Below, in pieces: positions 1 through 7,086 of a stretch of 19,750 nt of DNA (positions within the stretch are counted from its first letter, which is position 1; the number at the start of each line of letters is the position of its first letter). Origin of the DNA: Deltaproteobacteria bacterium. Its GTDB lineage: Bacteria > Desulfobacterota > Desulfarculia > Desulfarculales > Desulfarculaceae. Location of the stretch: positions 1-19,750 of the forward strand of contig JAHLLK010000089.1 in the NCBI GenBank assembly GCA_020444165.1. Direction: 5' to 3'. The translations under genes and the position numbers were made by a program. Below the pieces are notes generated by a model that did no database searches, had not been told where the DNA came from, and saw nothing but the letters and a program-made list of their open reading frames with translations.

Positions 1-374
1 GGGCCGGCCTGGGCCAGAGCACCTGCATCGGCATCGGCGGCGACCCCATCATCGGGCTCAACTTCGTGGAGCTTTTGCAGCTGTTCGCCGCGGACCCCCA
101 AACCGAGGCGGTGTGCGTCATCGGCGAGATCGGCGGCGACGCCGAGGAGCAGGCGGCCGATCTGGTGGCGGCCGGCTATCCCAAGCCGGTGTTCGGTTTC
201 GTGGCCGGGCTCACCGCCCCTCCGGGCAAGCGCATGGGCCACGCCGGGGCCATCATCAGCGGCAAGAAGGGCCGCGGCCAGGACAAGATCGCGGCCATGG
301 AAAAGGCCGGCATCACCGTGGTGCGGGCCCTGGGCGAGTTCGGGGCCACGGTGGCCGCTTCCCTGAAAAAGTAA
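1..374 (+). CDS. sucD: Succinyl-CoA synthetase alpha subunit, C-terminal part (cut by window edge)
   Basis: This is the C-terminal ~123 residues of the alpha subunit of ADP/GDP-forming succinyl-CoA synthetase, which interconverts succinyl-CoA and succinate with substrate-level phosphorylation in the TCA cycle. The reading frame is open from base 3. The segment [12 protein letters not shown] matches the conserved region after the CoA-binding part, [11 protein letters not shown] is the ligase-domain signature, and [13 protein letters not shown] carries the histidine that is phosphorylated during catalysis. The frame ends with TAA at 372-374. A GTG at 66 is internal and not the start. The beta subunit gene sucC would be expected just left of the window. 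A strong GC hairpin follows at 428-452. ADP-forming acyl-CoA synthetases share this fold, but the match to the SucD C-terminus is close. Confidence 0.95.
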   Translation, partial: AGLGQSTCIGIGGDPIIGLNFVELLQLFAADPQTEAVCVIGEIGGDAEEQAADLVAAGYPKPVFGFVAGLTAPPGKRMGHAGAIISGKKGRGQDKIAAMEKAGITVVRALGEFGATVAASLKK

Positions 375-427
375 AAATGTCGGCCGCCCGCCTCCGAGGC
401 GGCGTAAAATCGGCAGAAAGCGCATGA

Positions 428-452
428 CCGGCCCCCCTTCCCGGGGGGCCGG
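428..452 (+). terminator. GC hairpin after sucD (possible terminator or attenuator)
   Basis: A perfect 10-bp stem (CCGGCCCCCC at 428-437, GGGGGGCCGG at 443-452) closes a 5-nt loop TTCCC. It lies between the sucD stop and the ribosome-binding site of the next gene. No T-run follows, so it is not a classical intrinsic terminator. It could attenuate read-through or protect the 3' end of the suc transcript. Confidence 0.4.
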
Positions 453-480
453 CCGCTCCACCCCGACCCGGAGGCTCCCC

Positions 481-1056
481 ATGTCCGTGGCCAGTCATGG
501 CTATCCCCGCCCCTTGATCCTGAAAAACTGCTGCGAGGTCTGGCTGCGGCCTTTGGACCCGGCCCAGGACGCGGGCCGGGTCTTTGATTTCTTCGACCGC
601 ATCCCCCCCACCGAGCGCTGGTATTTGGAGAACGACGTCAGCGACCCCACGGTGGTGCGCCACTATCTCCTGGAGTACCATCCGGCCCGGGCTCTGCCCA
701 TCATCGCCCTGGACGAGCAGGAACGCATCGTGGGCAAAGCCACCCTGAACCGCTATCATAAAGGGGCGCGGGGACATGTGGGCAAGATCCGGGTGGTGGT
801 GGACCCCGCCTACCGGGGCCAGCGCCTGGGCACCTATCTCCTCCTGGACTTGATCCAGCTGGCGGTGGACCTGGGCCTGGAGATGTTGGTCCTGGAGTTC
901 ATCCGGGGCATCGAGGACAAGGGCATCCGCGCCGCCCGGCATCTGGATTTCTTCGAGCAGGCGGTGCTGCCCGATTACGCCCGGGACCCCAAAGGCAACC
1001 GCTACGATTTGGTGCTCATGGTCAAGCGACTGCACCGCGGCTGGGAGGATTTTTAG
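481..1056 (+). CDS. GNAT-family N-acetyltransferase
   Basis: A 191-residue acetyl-CoA-dependent acyltransferase of the GNAT fold, presumably cytoplasmic. The strand 4/motif A signature is clear at residues ~104-120 (VRVVVDPAYRGQRLGTYLL style: a V-x-V-DP turn followed by R-G-Q-R-L-G-T, the pyrophosphate-binding loop). No other domain is visible. I chose ATG 481 because GGAGG lies 7-8 bases upstream. An upstream ATG at 424 would run through the hairpin at 428-452 and adds a low-complexity tail, so it is rejected. The gene is followed by a second GNAT gene 95 bp on. The substrate cannot be read from the sequence. Its position after sucD and beside an AcuA-like enzyme makes protein lysine acetylation of an acyl-CoA synthetase one possibility, but that is inference. 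Confidence 0.85.
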   Translation: MSVASHGYPRPLILKNCCEVWLRPLDPAQDAGRVFDFFDRIPPTERWYLENDVSDPTVVRHYLLEYHPARALPIIALDEQERIVGKATLNRYHKGARGHVGKIRVVVDPAYRGQRLGTYLLLDLIQLAVDLGLEMLVLEFIRGIEDKGIRAARHLDFFEQAVLPDYARDPKGNRYDLVLMVKRLHRGWEDF

Positions 1057-1151
1057 GCCTCCGGGCCGCGATTCAGGGAGTCGGGAGCGCGGGAGGCGTG
1101 GGGCGGCCCGCCGGGCGGTAGTGGTCCCTTCCAAGGTGGTTGGCAGCGGGC

Positions 1152-1790
1152 ATGGGCAAGCAAGAGATCCAAGAACTCCAGACCCCCCAGGGCCTGGTGC
1201 AGCTCCGCACCTACGTGCGCGACGAGGAGCTGGCCCGCTACCGGCTGGACCTCGGCATCGGGGTGTTCAGCCGCTACCGCTCCATCCTCACCAGCCTGCC
1301 CAGCCTCATGGAGCAGGCCTCCCACCCGGACACCAACCTCTGCCTGGCCCTCCATGAGGGCGACACCATCGTGGGCTACGCCGTCCTGCGGCAGCCGCCG
1401 CCGGGCGAGCGCTGGGGCGAGATGAAGCCGCCCTTGATGTACGAGCTGTTCGGGGAGAACGCCCGGGGCTGGCGGGGCCTGGGGCTCATGAAGCCCATGA
1501 TCCACCTGGTGGTCAATGATCCGGCCAATGACGACCGCATCATCTACATCGTGGGCTATTCCTGGCACTGGGACCTGGACGAAACCGGCAAGGACACCCA
1601 GGCCTACCGGGAGACCATCATCCATTTGCTCACGCCCCTGGGCTTCAAGCAATACCCCACCAACGAGCCCAACGTGAGCCTGCGGCCGGAGAACTTGTTC
1701 ATGGTGCGCCTGGGCAAGAACCTGGAGGGTGACCGCACCATCCGGCGCCGCCTGACCAACCTGTTGTTCGGTATTCAAGAAGACGATTAA
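1152..1790 (+). CDS. AcuA-like protein acetyltransferase (GNAT)
   Basis: A 212-residue GNAT protein resembling Bacillus AcuA, the lysine acetyltransferase that inactivates acetyl-CoA synthetase. Shared features are TIVGYAVL followed by ERW, an acetyl-CoA loop R-G-W-R-G-L-G-L at ~105-112, the motif YSWHWDL at 137-143 followed by KDTQAYR, and a C-terminal NEPNVSLRPENLFMVRLGKN segment. The RGxG loop is altered compared with canonical Q/RxxGxG/A. ATG 1152 is favoured. A TTG at 1140 in the same frame, preceded very closely by AAGGTGG, cannot be excluded. The gene is probably co-transcribed with the GNAT gene before it. Family knowledge suggests regulation of carbon flow at acyl-CoA ligases, and the nearby sucD fits that theme. 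The actual target here is unknown. Confidence 0.78.
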   Translation: MGKQEIQELQTPQGLVQLRTYVRDEELARYRLDLGIGVFSRYRSILTSLPSLMEQASHPDTNLCLALHEGDTIVGYAVLRQPPPGERWGEMKPPLMYELFGENARGWRGLGLMKPMIHLVVNDPANDDRIIYIVGYSWHWDLDETGKDTQAYRETIIHLLTPLGFKQYPTNEPNVSLRPENLFMVRLGKNLEGDRTIRRRLTNLLFGIQEDD

Positions 1791-1796
1791 AGAAGC

Positions 1797-1819
1797 GGGG
1801 CGCGGAGCCGGCTCGCCCC
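1797..1819. terminator. Imperfect hairpin between convergent genes
   Basis: GGGGC (1797-1801) can pair with GCCCC (1815-1819), with the palindrome GAGCCGGCTC (1805-1814) inside and a 3-nt bulge. It sits between the stop of the AcuA-like gene and the stop of the minus-strand TPM/TPR gene, where a two-way terminator would be expected. There is no T-tract, and GC-rich DNA forms such stems by chance, so the support is weak. Confidence 0.25.
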
Positions 1820-1847
1820 GGCGGGGGCGGGCTCCCAGGGAGCGGGT

Positions 1848-3635
1848 TCAGGGGCGGCCCTCGGGGGCGGCGGGGGTCAGCATCCAGGTTTGGAAGTCCG
1901 CCGCCAGCCAGGCCGTCCGCGGCGAGTCCGGCGCGGCGAGACGCAGGGCGGTGAGGGCGGCCAGGGCCTTCTGCCGGAGCAGTTCCCGGCCCGGCGCGGA
2001 GGGCTCGGCCTGCTGCCAGGCCAGGGCCAGGCCCCGGGCCTGTTTGGCCCGGGCGTACACGTCGTCCGGGTCCAGCTTGCGGGCCTTTTCCAAGGCTTGC
2101 AGGGCCGTGCCCAGGCGGTGGCGGCACAATTCCAGATAGCCCAAGTACTTCCAGCCCCAGGCGTCGTTCGGCCGCGCCGCGGTGTACGCCCCCATCTCGC
2201 GGGCCGCGGTCTGGTATTGATAAGTGGCGCAGTGGTGGGCCAAGGCCGCCAGCTTGTGCAGCCGGGGGGCGTCCGGGGTCAGTTCCCGGGCCCGGGCCAA
2301 CAGCGGCAGGGCCTTGAGGCCCTGGGCGGTGCACACGTAGAGCCGGGCCAGGGCCAGGAGGCCGGCCGGGTCAAGGTGCTCAGCCGCGGCCCGCTCTTCC
2401 AGGGCGGCCAGTTCCCGGGCCCAGGCCGCATCGCGGGAAAGGTCGTAGCGGTCGGCCGGCTCCCAGGGGATGTCCTGGCCCAGCCAGTGCTCCGCGCCCC
2501 TGGTCAGGGCCACGTAGGGGTGGTCGCCCCGCTCGATGCCCCAGCGGGGGCTGGGGCCCATGCGCACCCATTTGCGCTGGTTCACCAGGTCGAACTGCCA
2601 GCCCCCCGGCCCCCGGGCCAAGAGAAACGGCGCCTGGTCCCAGCCCGGCCCCGGGCCGAACCAGATCACCGCGTAGTCCCCGGCTTGGCGCACCTGGGGG
2701 GTGCGAGCCCCGTAGGTGTGGTAGTTCTGGGCCAGGCGCGAGGCCGGCAGCCCGGTGAAGCCCCGCATGATCAGCCGGGCCACGGCCGGGTACACCCCCA
2801 GGTCCCAGGCCCGCACCTGGTCCCGCCACACGGCCACCAGGTTTTGCCAGGCCATGAGCGGTGTGTCCCCGGCCGGGTAGGCCCGGGCGGGGGTGGGAAC
2901 CGGGGCTGGGGTGGCGTCGGCGCCCCGGATCACTCCCCCGCCGCCGGCCGCCGGCGCCGCCCCGGCCCGGGCCGCGAGCTGGGGGTCGGCCGCGGCCTGG
3001 CCCTGGGCGCGGGCCCGTTCCTCCACCAGCTCCAGCACCGCAGTCACCCCAGCCCCGGCCTCTTTGGTTTGGCAGTAGGGCAACAGCACCTGGTCGGCGG
3101 CCCGGCCCAGGAAGGCGTCGGTGAACACCGGCTCCAGGGCCGGGGACACCTCCAGGCGCACTTTGGCCGCGGCCCGGACCAAAAGCACCACCATCCCCCG
3201 GTTGCCCAGCTTGCCGCCCACCTGCCAGGCGGTGAGCAGGCGCCGCGCCGCGTCCCCCGGGGTCTCGCCCCGGGGCAGGGCCGGGAGGCTCACCACCACC
3301 GCTTCCAGGTGATAGGCCCGCTCCAGGGCGGCCAGGCGCTCGCCCAGGGACTCGCTGAGCCCGCTGAGCACCCCGGCCTGGTCAAAGACCCGGCGGCCCG
3401 GGGGGCCGGGGCGCTTTTGCCAGAATTCCGGGGGCGGGGTGGGCAGGATCGCGGCGGGTTTTTCCGCCCCGGCCCAGGCCTCGCCCACCGCGCAGGTCAT
3501 GGCCCGGGCCGACGCGGCCCAGGCCAGGCCCAGGCCCCAGAGAAGGGCCGCCGCCACCAGGAGCAGGGCCAGGGCCCGGATGGCGCAGCCGCCCCGGGAC
3601 TGCGGCCTAGGAGTGGATTGGAATCTTCGAGCCAT
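1848..3635 (-). CDS. TPM-domain protein with C-terminal TPR repeats, membrane-anchored or exported
   Basis: A 595-residue protein. Residues ~17-45 form an Arg-flanked hydrophobic segment (signal peptide or membrane anchor). Residues ~83-208 match the TPM (YgcG/Psb32) domain: FDQAGVLS, then LEAVVVSLP, then the GNRGMVVLLV strand, and KVRLEVSPALEPVFTD. A Pro/Ala/Gly linker follows (~210-255). Residues ~260-390 form an unassigned domain containing WFGPGPGW and GGWQFDLVNQRKWVRMG. TPR-like helical repeats follow at ~425-545 (ALPLLARARELTPD; ALQALEKARKLDPDD). Typical TPM proteins are about half this length and end in a second membrane segment, which I do not see. ATG 3635 has AGGAGG about 14 bases upstream, with AGGGG nearer. 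TPM proteins are linked to envelope or membrane-protein quality control, but the function here is unknown. The gene points away from polA's downstream repeat. Confidence 0.8.
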   Translation of the reverse strand: MARRFQSTPRPQSRGGCAIRALALLLVAAALLWGLGLAWAASARAMTCAVGEAWAGAEKPAAILPTPPPEFWQKRPGPPGRRVFDQAGVLSGLSESLGERLAALERAYHLEAVVVSLPALPRGETPGDAARRLLTAWQVGGKLGNRGMVVLLVRAAAKVRLEVSPALEPVFTDAFLGRAADQVLLPYCQTKEAGAGVTAVLELVEERARAQGQAAADPQLAARAGAAPAAGGGGVIRGADATPAPVPTPARAYPAGDTPLMAWQNLVAVWRDQVRAWDLGVYPAVARLIMRGFTGLPASRLAQNYHTYGARTPQVRQAGDYAVIWFGPGPGWDQAPFLLARGPGGWQFDLVNQRKWVRMGPSPRWGIERGDHPYVALTRGAEHWLGQDIPWEPADRYDLSRDAAWARELAALEERAAAEHLDPAGLLALARLYVCTAQGLKALPLLARARELTPDAPRLHKLAALAHHCATYQYQTAAREMGAYTAARPNDAWGWKYLGYLELCRHRLGTALQALEKARKLDPDDVYARAKQARGLALAWQQAEPSAPGRELLRQKALAALTALRLAAPDSPRTAWLAADFQTWMLTPAAPEGRP

Positions 3636-3762
3636 ACTTGATTTGATCCCCTCCTTCCCTTTCGGTCGTAATTCCCCCTTGAAGTTGACTATTGCCCAAG
3701 CGGATGAGGGGGTTGCCCGGAGCCTCCTGCACCATGCAACCGCCTCCAGGAGAAAACACCAA
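3636..3762. other. Upstream region of the TPM/TPR gene
   Basis: This 127-base stretch lies between the TPM/TPR start and family I copy 1. It is the only place for that gene's own promoter unless transcription reads in from polA. CTCCTG (about 3724) and CAGGAG (about 3748) can pair across ~20 nt. I see no convincing -35/-10 pair. Confidence 0.4.
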
Positions 3763-3847
3763 AGTTTTTTGGGGGATGGGGGGTGTGGGGGGAAGGACCC
3801 TTTTTTTCAAAAAAGGGTCCTTCCCCCCACATCTTCCTCTTCTTCCC
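3763..3847 (+). repeat. Family I hairpin element, copy 1 (forward)
   Basis: This ~85-bp element contains a perfect 22-bp inverted repeat, left arm 3785-3806 and right arm 3809-3830, with a 2-nt loop (TC). The arm runs GTGGGGGG-AAGGACCC-TTTTTT. Outside it are a G-rich left flank (AAGTTTTTTGGGGGATGGGGGG at 3763-3783, except for the first base) and a CT-rich right flank (TCTTCCTCTTCTTCCC, ending 3847). It starts 6 bases beyond the polA stop. The T6/A6 tract is at the tip of the stem and not after it, so it is not a standard intrinsic terminator. The same element occurs at 6538, 16181 and 17135. Confidence 0.9.
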
Positions 3848-3853
3848 AACTCC

Positions 3854-6523
3854 TCAGTGGGCCTCGGCCCAGTTGTTTCCCCAGCCCAGGTCCACTTTCA
3901 GGGCCACCTTGAGTTGGCCCACGCCTTCCATGGTTTCCCGGACCACTTGGGCGAACTGTTCCACGGCCATCCAGGGCACCTCGAACACCAGCTCGTCGTG
4001 CACTTGCAGGATCATCAGCGCTTCGGGCCAGTTTTTGGCCATGATGCGGTCCATTTCCAGCATGGCCAGCTTGATGAGGTCCGCGGCCGAGCCCTGGATG
4101 GGGGTGTTCAGGGCCACCCGCTCGGCCGCCTCGCGGGCGATACGATCCGACGAGTTGATGGCCGGCAGGAAGCGCCGCCGCCCCAACAGGGTGGTGACGT
4201 AGCCCCGGTCCCGGGCCTGGGCCAGGTTGGCCGCCTGGAAGGCGGCGATGCCCTGGTAGCGGCCCAGGTACTTCTCGATGATGTCCTGGGCCTCGGCCCG
4301 GCTGACCCCCTGCTCCCGGGCCAGGCGGAAGGCGCTCATGCCGTAGAGCACCCCGAAGTTCACGGTCTTGGCCCGGGCCCGCATCTCGCGGGTGACCTTA
4401 TCCGGCGGGATGTCGAAGATGCGGCTGGCGGTCTGGGTGTGCACGTCCAGGCCGCTGGCCATGTCGGCCAGGAGCAGCGGGTCCTCGGAGAGGTGGGCCA
4501 GCACCCTGAGCTCGATCTGGGAATAGTCGGCCGAGAGCATGAGCTTGCCCGGCTCGGGCACGAAGCATTGGCGGATGCGGAGCCCCAGGTCGGAGCGCAC
4601 GGGGATGTTTTGCAAATTGGGGTCCGAGGAGGAGAGCCGGCCGGTGGCGGCCACGGTCTGGTTGAAGCTGGTGTGCACCCGGCCCGTGTCGGGGTGGATC
4701 AGGCCGGGCAGGATGTCCACGTAAGTGGACTTGATCTTGGTCAGGGTGCGGTAGTTCAAGATCTCGGCCGGCAGCTCGTGCTCCTTGGCCAGGATGGTCA
4801 ACACGGTCATGTCCGTGGAATAGCCGGTCTTCTTCTTGGTCTTCTTCACCTGGCTGAGGCCCAGCTCCTCAAAGAGCACCGTGGCCAACTGCTGGGGGGA
4901 GTTGAGGTTGAACTCGCGGCCGGCCAGGCGGTAGCAACTGGCCTCCAGCTCCACCAACTGGCCTTCCATCTCCTTGGACAGCTCGCCCAGCTGGCCCGCG
5001 TCCAGGCGCACCCCCGCCCGCTCCATGCGGGCCAACACCGGCACCAGGGGCATCTCCAGATCGGCGAACAGCTCCCACAGCCCGGCGTCCTTGAGTTCCG
5101 GCTCCAGCTTCAGGGCCAGTTGCAGGGCCACGTCCGCGTCCTCGGCCGCGTAGTCCACCGCCTTGTCCAGCGGCGCGTCGGCAAAGGACTTGTCCTTGCC
5201 GCCGGTGGCCTCCTCAAAGGGGATCACCGAGCGGCCCAGATGCTCGCCGGCCAGGGCGGTGAGCCCGTGGGAGGCCTTGCCCGGGTTCAGGAGATAGTCG
5301 GCCACCATGGTGTCGAAGGCCACTCCCCGGGCCGGCATCCCGGCCCGCTCCAGCACGGTGAGGTCGTACTTCAGGTTCTGGCCGATCTTGGGCAGGCCCG
5401 GGTCGGCCAGGGCCGCGCCCAGGAGTTTCTTGGCCTGGGCCAGGTCCATCTGCTCCGCGGCCGGCAGGTTGTGGCCCACCGGCACGTAGATGCCCTCATG
5501 GGGGGTGTGGGCCAGGCTGAAACCCACCAGCCTCGCCCGCATGGGTTCGGTGGAGGTGGTCTCGGTGTCGACGCTGAGCCGGCCCAGGGTGCGCGCCTCG
5601 GCGATCACCGCCTTCAGGTCCGCCGGCTTGGTCACCAGGCGGTAGGCCGATTTGGGGCTGGGGGCCGGGGGGGCGAACTCCTTCAGCAGGCGGGTGAACT
5701 CCAGCTTGGCCAGGATGGGGGTCAACACCGCCGGGTCGGGCTCCACCACCCGGAAGGCCGCGGGCTCGAAGGTGAGCGGCGCGTCGGTGGCCAGGGCCAC
5801 CAGGCGCCGGCTCAACAGGGCCTGGTCGCGGTGAGCCAGGAGGTTATCCCGAAGCTTGCTCTTCTTCATCTCCGGCGCGGCCTCCAAGACGGCGTCCAGG
5901 CTGCCGTATTCGTTCAAAAGCTTGGCCGCGGTCTTGGGCCCCACCCCGGGCACCCCGGGCACGTTGTCCGTGCTGTCGCCAGAAAGGGCTTGCAGGTCGA
6001 TGGCCTGCTCCGGGGTCACCCCCAGTTTTTCCCGCACCTCGGCCGGCCCCAGGCGCACCTCCTTCATGGTGTCCCACAGGGTCACCCCCGGGCCCACCAA
6101 CTGCAGCAGGTCCTTGTCGCCGGAGACCAGGATCACCTGGAAGCCTTGCTCCCGGGCCAGGCGGGCCAGGGTGGCCATGAGGTCGTCGGCCTCGTAGCCC
6201 TCCATCTCCACGGCCGGCAGCGACAAGGCGGTGACCACCTGACGCACCAGGGGGAACTGGGTTCTGAGCGCCGGGTCGGGCTCGGGGCGGTTGGCCTTGT
6301 AAAAAGGATACATCTTGTGCCGGAAAGTGGGGCCCTTGGCGTCGTACACCACGGCCAAATACGCGGGCTGGGCCTCCTTGATGACCTTCAAGAGCATCTG
6401 CGTAAAGCCGAACACCGCGTTCGTGGGCACCCCCTCACTGGTGGAGAGGTTCCGGATGGCGTGGAAAGCGCGGTGGATGTAGCTGGAGGCGTCCAATAGA
6501 TAGAGCACGCGATCATCGGCCAC
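3854..6523 (-). CDS. polA: DNA polymerase I (with 5'-nuclease and proofreading domains)
   Basis: An 889-residue, full-length Pol I that fills gaps and removes RNA primers during replication and repair. The 5'-nuclease domain is at 1-~285 (YEADDLMATLA, VSGDKDLLQLV, SGDSTDNVPGVPGVGPKTA). The 3'-5' exonuclease domain (~300-490) looks active: D319/E321 in VDTETT, D387 in GQNLKYD, Y458/D462 in DYAAEDAD. Polymerase motifs: A with D666 (DYSQIELRVLAHLSEDP), B (~717-728, RARAKTVNFGVLYGMS), C with D843 (QVHDELVFEVP). The start is GTG 6523, with AAGGAGG just upstream at about 6528-6534. The nearby ATG is out of frame, and the open frame extending to 6601 comes from a repeat element. Family I elements lie 6 bases past the stop and 14 bases above the start, in inverted orientation, so the gene sits alone between them. 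Confidence 0.97.
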   Translation of the reverse strand: MADDRVLYLLDASSYIHRAFHAIRNLSTSEGVPTNAVFGFTQMLLKVIKEAQPAYLAVVYDAKGPTFRHKMYPFYKANRPEPDPALRTQFPLVRQVVTALSLPAVEMEGYEADDLMATLARLAREQGFQVILVSGDKDLLQLVGPGVTLWDTMKEVRLGPAEVREKLGVTPEQAIDLQALSGDSTDNVPGVPGVGPKTAAKLLNEYGSLDAVLEAAPEMKKSKLRDNLLAHRDQALLSRRLVALATDAPLTFEPAAFRVVEPDPAVLTPILAKLEFTRLLKEFAPPAPSPKSAYRLVTKPADLKAVIAEARTLGRLSVDTETTSTEPMRARLVGFSLAHTPHEGIYVPVGHNLPAAEQMDLAQAKKLLGAALADPGLPKIGQNLKYDLTVLERAGMPARGVAFDTMVADYLLNPGKASHGLTALAGEHLGRSVIPFEEATGGKDKSFADAPLDKAVDYAAEDADVALQLALKLEPELKDAGLWELFADLEMPLVPVLARMERAGVRLDAGQLGELSKEMEGQLVELEASCYRLAGREFNLNSPQQLATVLFEELGLSQVKKTKKKTGYSTDMTVLTILAKEHELPAEILNYRTLTKIKSTYVDILPGLIHPDTGRVHTSFNQTVAATGRLSSSDPNLQNIPVRSDLGLRIRQCFVPEPGKLMLSADYSQIELRVLAHLSEDPLLLADMASGLDVHTQTASRIFDIPPDKVTREMRARAKTVNFGVLYGMSAFRLAREQGVSRAEAQDIIEKYLGRYQGIAAFQAANLAQARDRGYVTTLLGRRRFLPAINSSDRIAREAAERVALNTPIQGSAADLIKLAMLEMDRIMAKNWPEALMILQVHDELVFEVPWMAVEQFAQVVRETMEGVGQLKVALKVDLGWGNNWAEAH

Positions 6524-6537
6524 GGGGCCTCCTTGTC

Positions 6538-6627
6538 GGGGAAGAAGGGGAAGATGTGGGGGGAAGGACCCTTTTTTAAAAAAAAGGGTCCTTCCCCCCA
6601 CACCCCCCTTCCCCCAAAAAACTTCAT
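6538..6627 (-). repeat. Family I hairpin element, copy 2 (reverse), in the polA leader
   Basis: A 22-bp perfect inverted repeat, 6556-6577 and 6580-6601, with loop AA and the same arm sequence as copy 1. On the minus strand it reads ATGAAGTTTTTTGGGGG, then the stem, then the CT-rich tail towards polA. Its stem base lies about 22 bases upstream of the polA Shine-Dalgarno. If the polA promoter is upstream of it, the hairpin is in the mRNA leader. It faces copy 1 across polA. Confidence 0.9.
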
Positions 6628-6638
6628 ATAATTAAACA

Positions 6639-6672
6639 GGTTGAAATAGGCCAGGGGCGGCAATTTTCAACC
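6639..6672. promoter_or_regulatory. 8-bp inverted repeat upstream of polA (candidate operator)
   Basis: GGTTGAAA (6639-6646) and TTTCAACC (6665-6672) form a perfect inverted repeat with an 18-bp gap, about 115-150 bp upstream of the polA start. The minus strand carries TTGAAA here and an AT-rich stretch (TTTAATTATAT) just downstream, so this is a plausible polA promoter zone. No strong -35/-10 pair is evident. Confidence 0.35.
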
Positions 6673-6734
6673 TCCGGTTTGGACTGGGAGAATCCCGTGT
6701 GGGAGGTTCCTGGCCCAATCTTAGCATATTGGCC

Positions 6735-6754
6735 GGGAGAGGGGAGGGGAGGGG
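6735..6754 (+). other. G-quadruplex motif
   Basis: Four G-runs with short loops occur here: GGG-AGA-GGGG-A-GGGG-A-GGGG, which fits the standard G3+N1-7 pattern on the plus strand. It lies about 210 bp upstream of the polA start on the template strand of polA and about 450 bp before the 7208 gene. Fitting the pattern does not prove folding in the cell. Confidence 0.6.
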
Positions 6755-6775
6755 CGACGGCACTGGGCGGGCTTG

Positions 6776-6796
6776 CCCGGGGGCGGTACCCCCGGG
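6776..6796. repeat. Short GC hairpin
   Basis: CCCGGGGG (6776-6783) pairs with CCCCCGGG (6789-6796) across a 5-nt loop CGGTA. It is isolated in the long gap between polA and the 7208 gene. Its role is unknown; a terminator for transcripts crossing the gap is possible. Confidence 0.45.
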
Positions 6797-6819
6797 TGAA
6801 ACAACGGCACATGAAAAGA

Positions 6820-6902
6820 GGCCATTGCATGGTGAAACACATAAAACGTGTTGATATTATGTCAAAAATGGCTGTGAGACATGATTACGGCAGGCAATGG
6901 CC
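6820..6902 (+). repeat. Long-range inverted repeat abutting family II copy A
   Basis: GGCCATTGC (6820-6828) and GCAATGGCC (6894-6902) are perfectly complementary and enclose 65 nt. Inside is a smaller stem, AACAC/GTGTT, at about 6836-6852. The outer arm ends three bases before the first hairpin of the family II element, so the whole 6820-7023 stretch could be one folded RNA. The other family II copies lack this module. Confidence 0.45.
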
Positions 6903-6905
6903 GAT

Positions 6906-7023
6906 GCGGGCCAAGGATGGCCCGCCAAATTGCAAGCTTAAAAAAGCTTGCAATTTGTGAGGCTTGGCAAAACCGCGTTTTTGCCAAGCCGACATTGCAC
7001 GGGGCAGGACGCCCCGTGCAATG
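6906..7023 (+). repeat. Family II compound element, copy A: four consecutive hairpins
   Basis: Four near-perfect stems lie almost end to end. H1: 6906-6913/6918-6925, loop AGGA. H2: 6926-6939/6944-6957, 14 bp, loop AAAA. H3: 6961-6972/6979-6990, 12 bp containing TTGGCAAAA/TTTTGCCAA. H4: 6993-7005/7011-7023, 13 bp, loop AGGAC. Copies at 10801 and 11767 keep the order and the GGA-bearing loops of H1 and H4, while the stem sequences of H2, H3 and H4 differ with pairing largely preserved. A weak extra stem CTCT/AGAG follows at 7024-7036. The copy points toward the 7208 gene and ends about 185 bp before it. Confidence 0.88.
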
Positions 7024-7086
7024 CTCTCGAAAAGAGGTTTTGGCGGGAGGAAGAGATGAAGCCGGTCAGAGTGTGTAGGGTGACGG

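Noticed and set aside
424..480. Earlier ATG for the first GNAT gene
   Set aside because: It overlaps the 428-452 hairpin, lacks a ribosome-binding site and adds no GNAT sequence.
3763..3847. Family I elements as ordinary intrinsic terminators
   Set aside because: The T-run is at the tip of the stem and not after it. Two copies lie upstream of genes. A termination effect is still possible, but the label would mislead.
1890..6499. Long open frames on the plus strand opposite the TPM/TPR gene and polA
   Set aside because: These are products of high GC: His/Gly/Gln/Arg-rich translations without domains, fully opposite well-supported genes.
6524..6601. Upstream extension of polA
   Set aside because: The added residues come from the family I hairpin; GTG 6523 has a strong Shine-Dalgarno and starts the normal Pol I N-terminus.
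6906..7023. Family II as a CRISPR array or integron attC site
   Set aside because: There are no regularly spaced identical repeats with spacers and no cas genes. The four-hairpin order and the inverted copies do not fit attC cassettes, and no integrase is seen.
6679..7078. Small open frames in the polA-regulator gap
   Set aside because: They run through hairpin repeats, have no ribosome-binding site or recognisable sequence, and their codon pattern does not match the neighbours.
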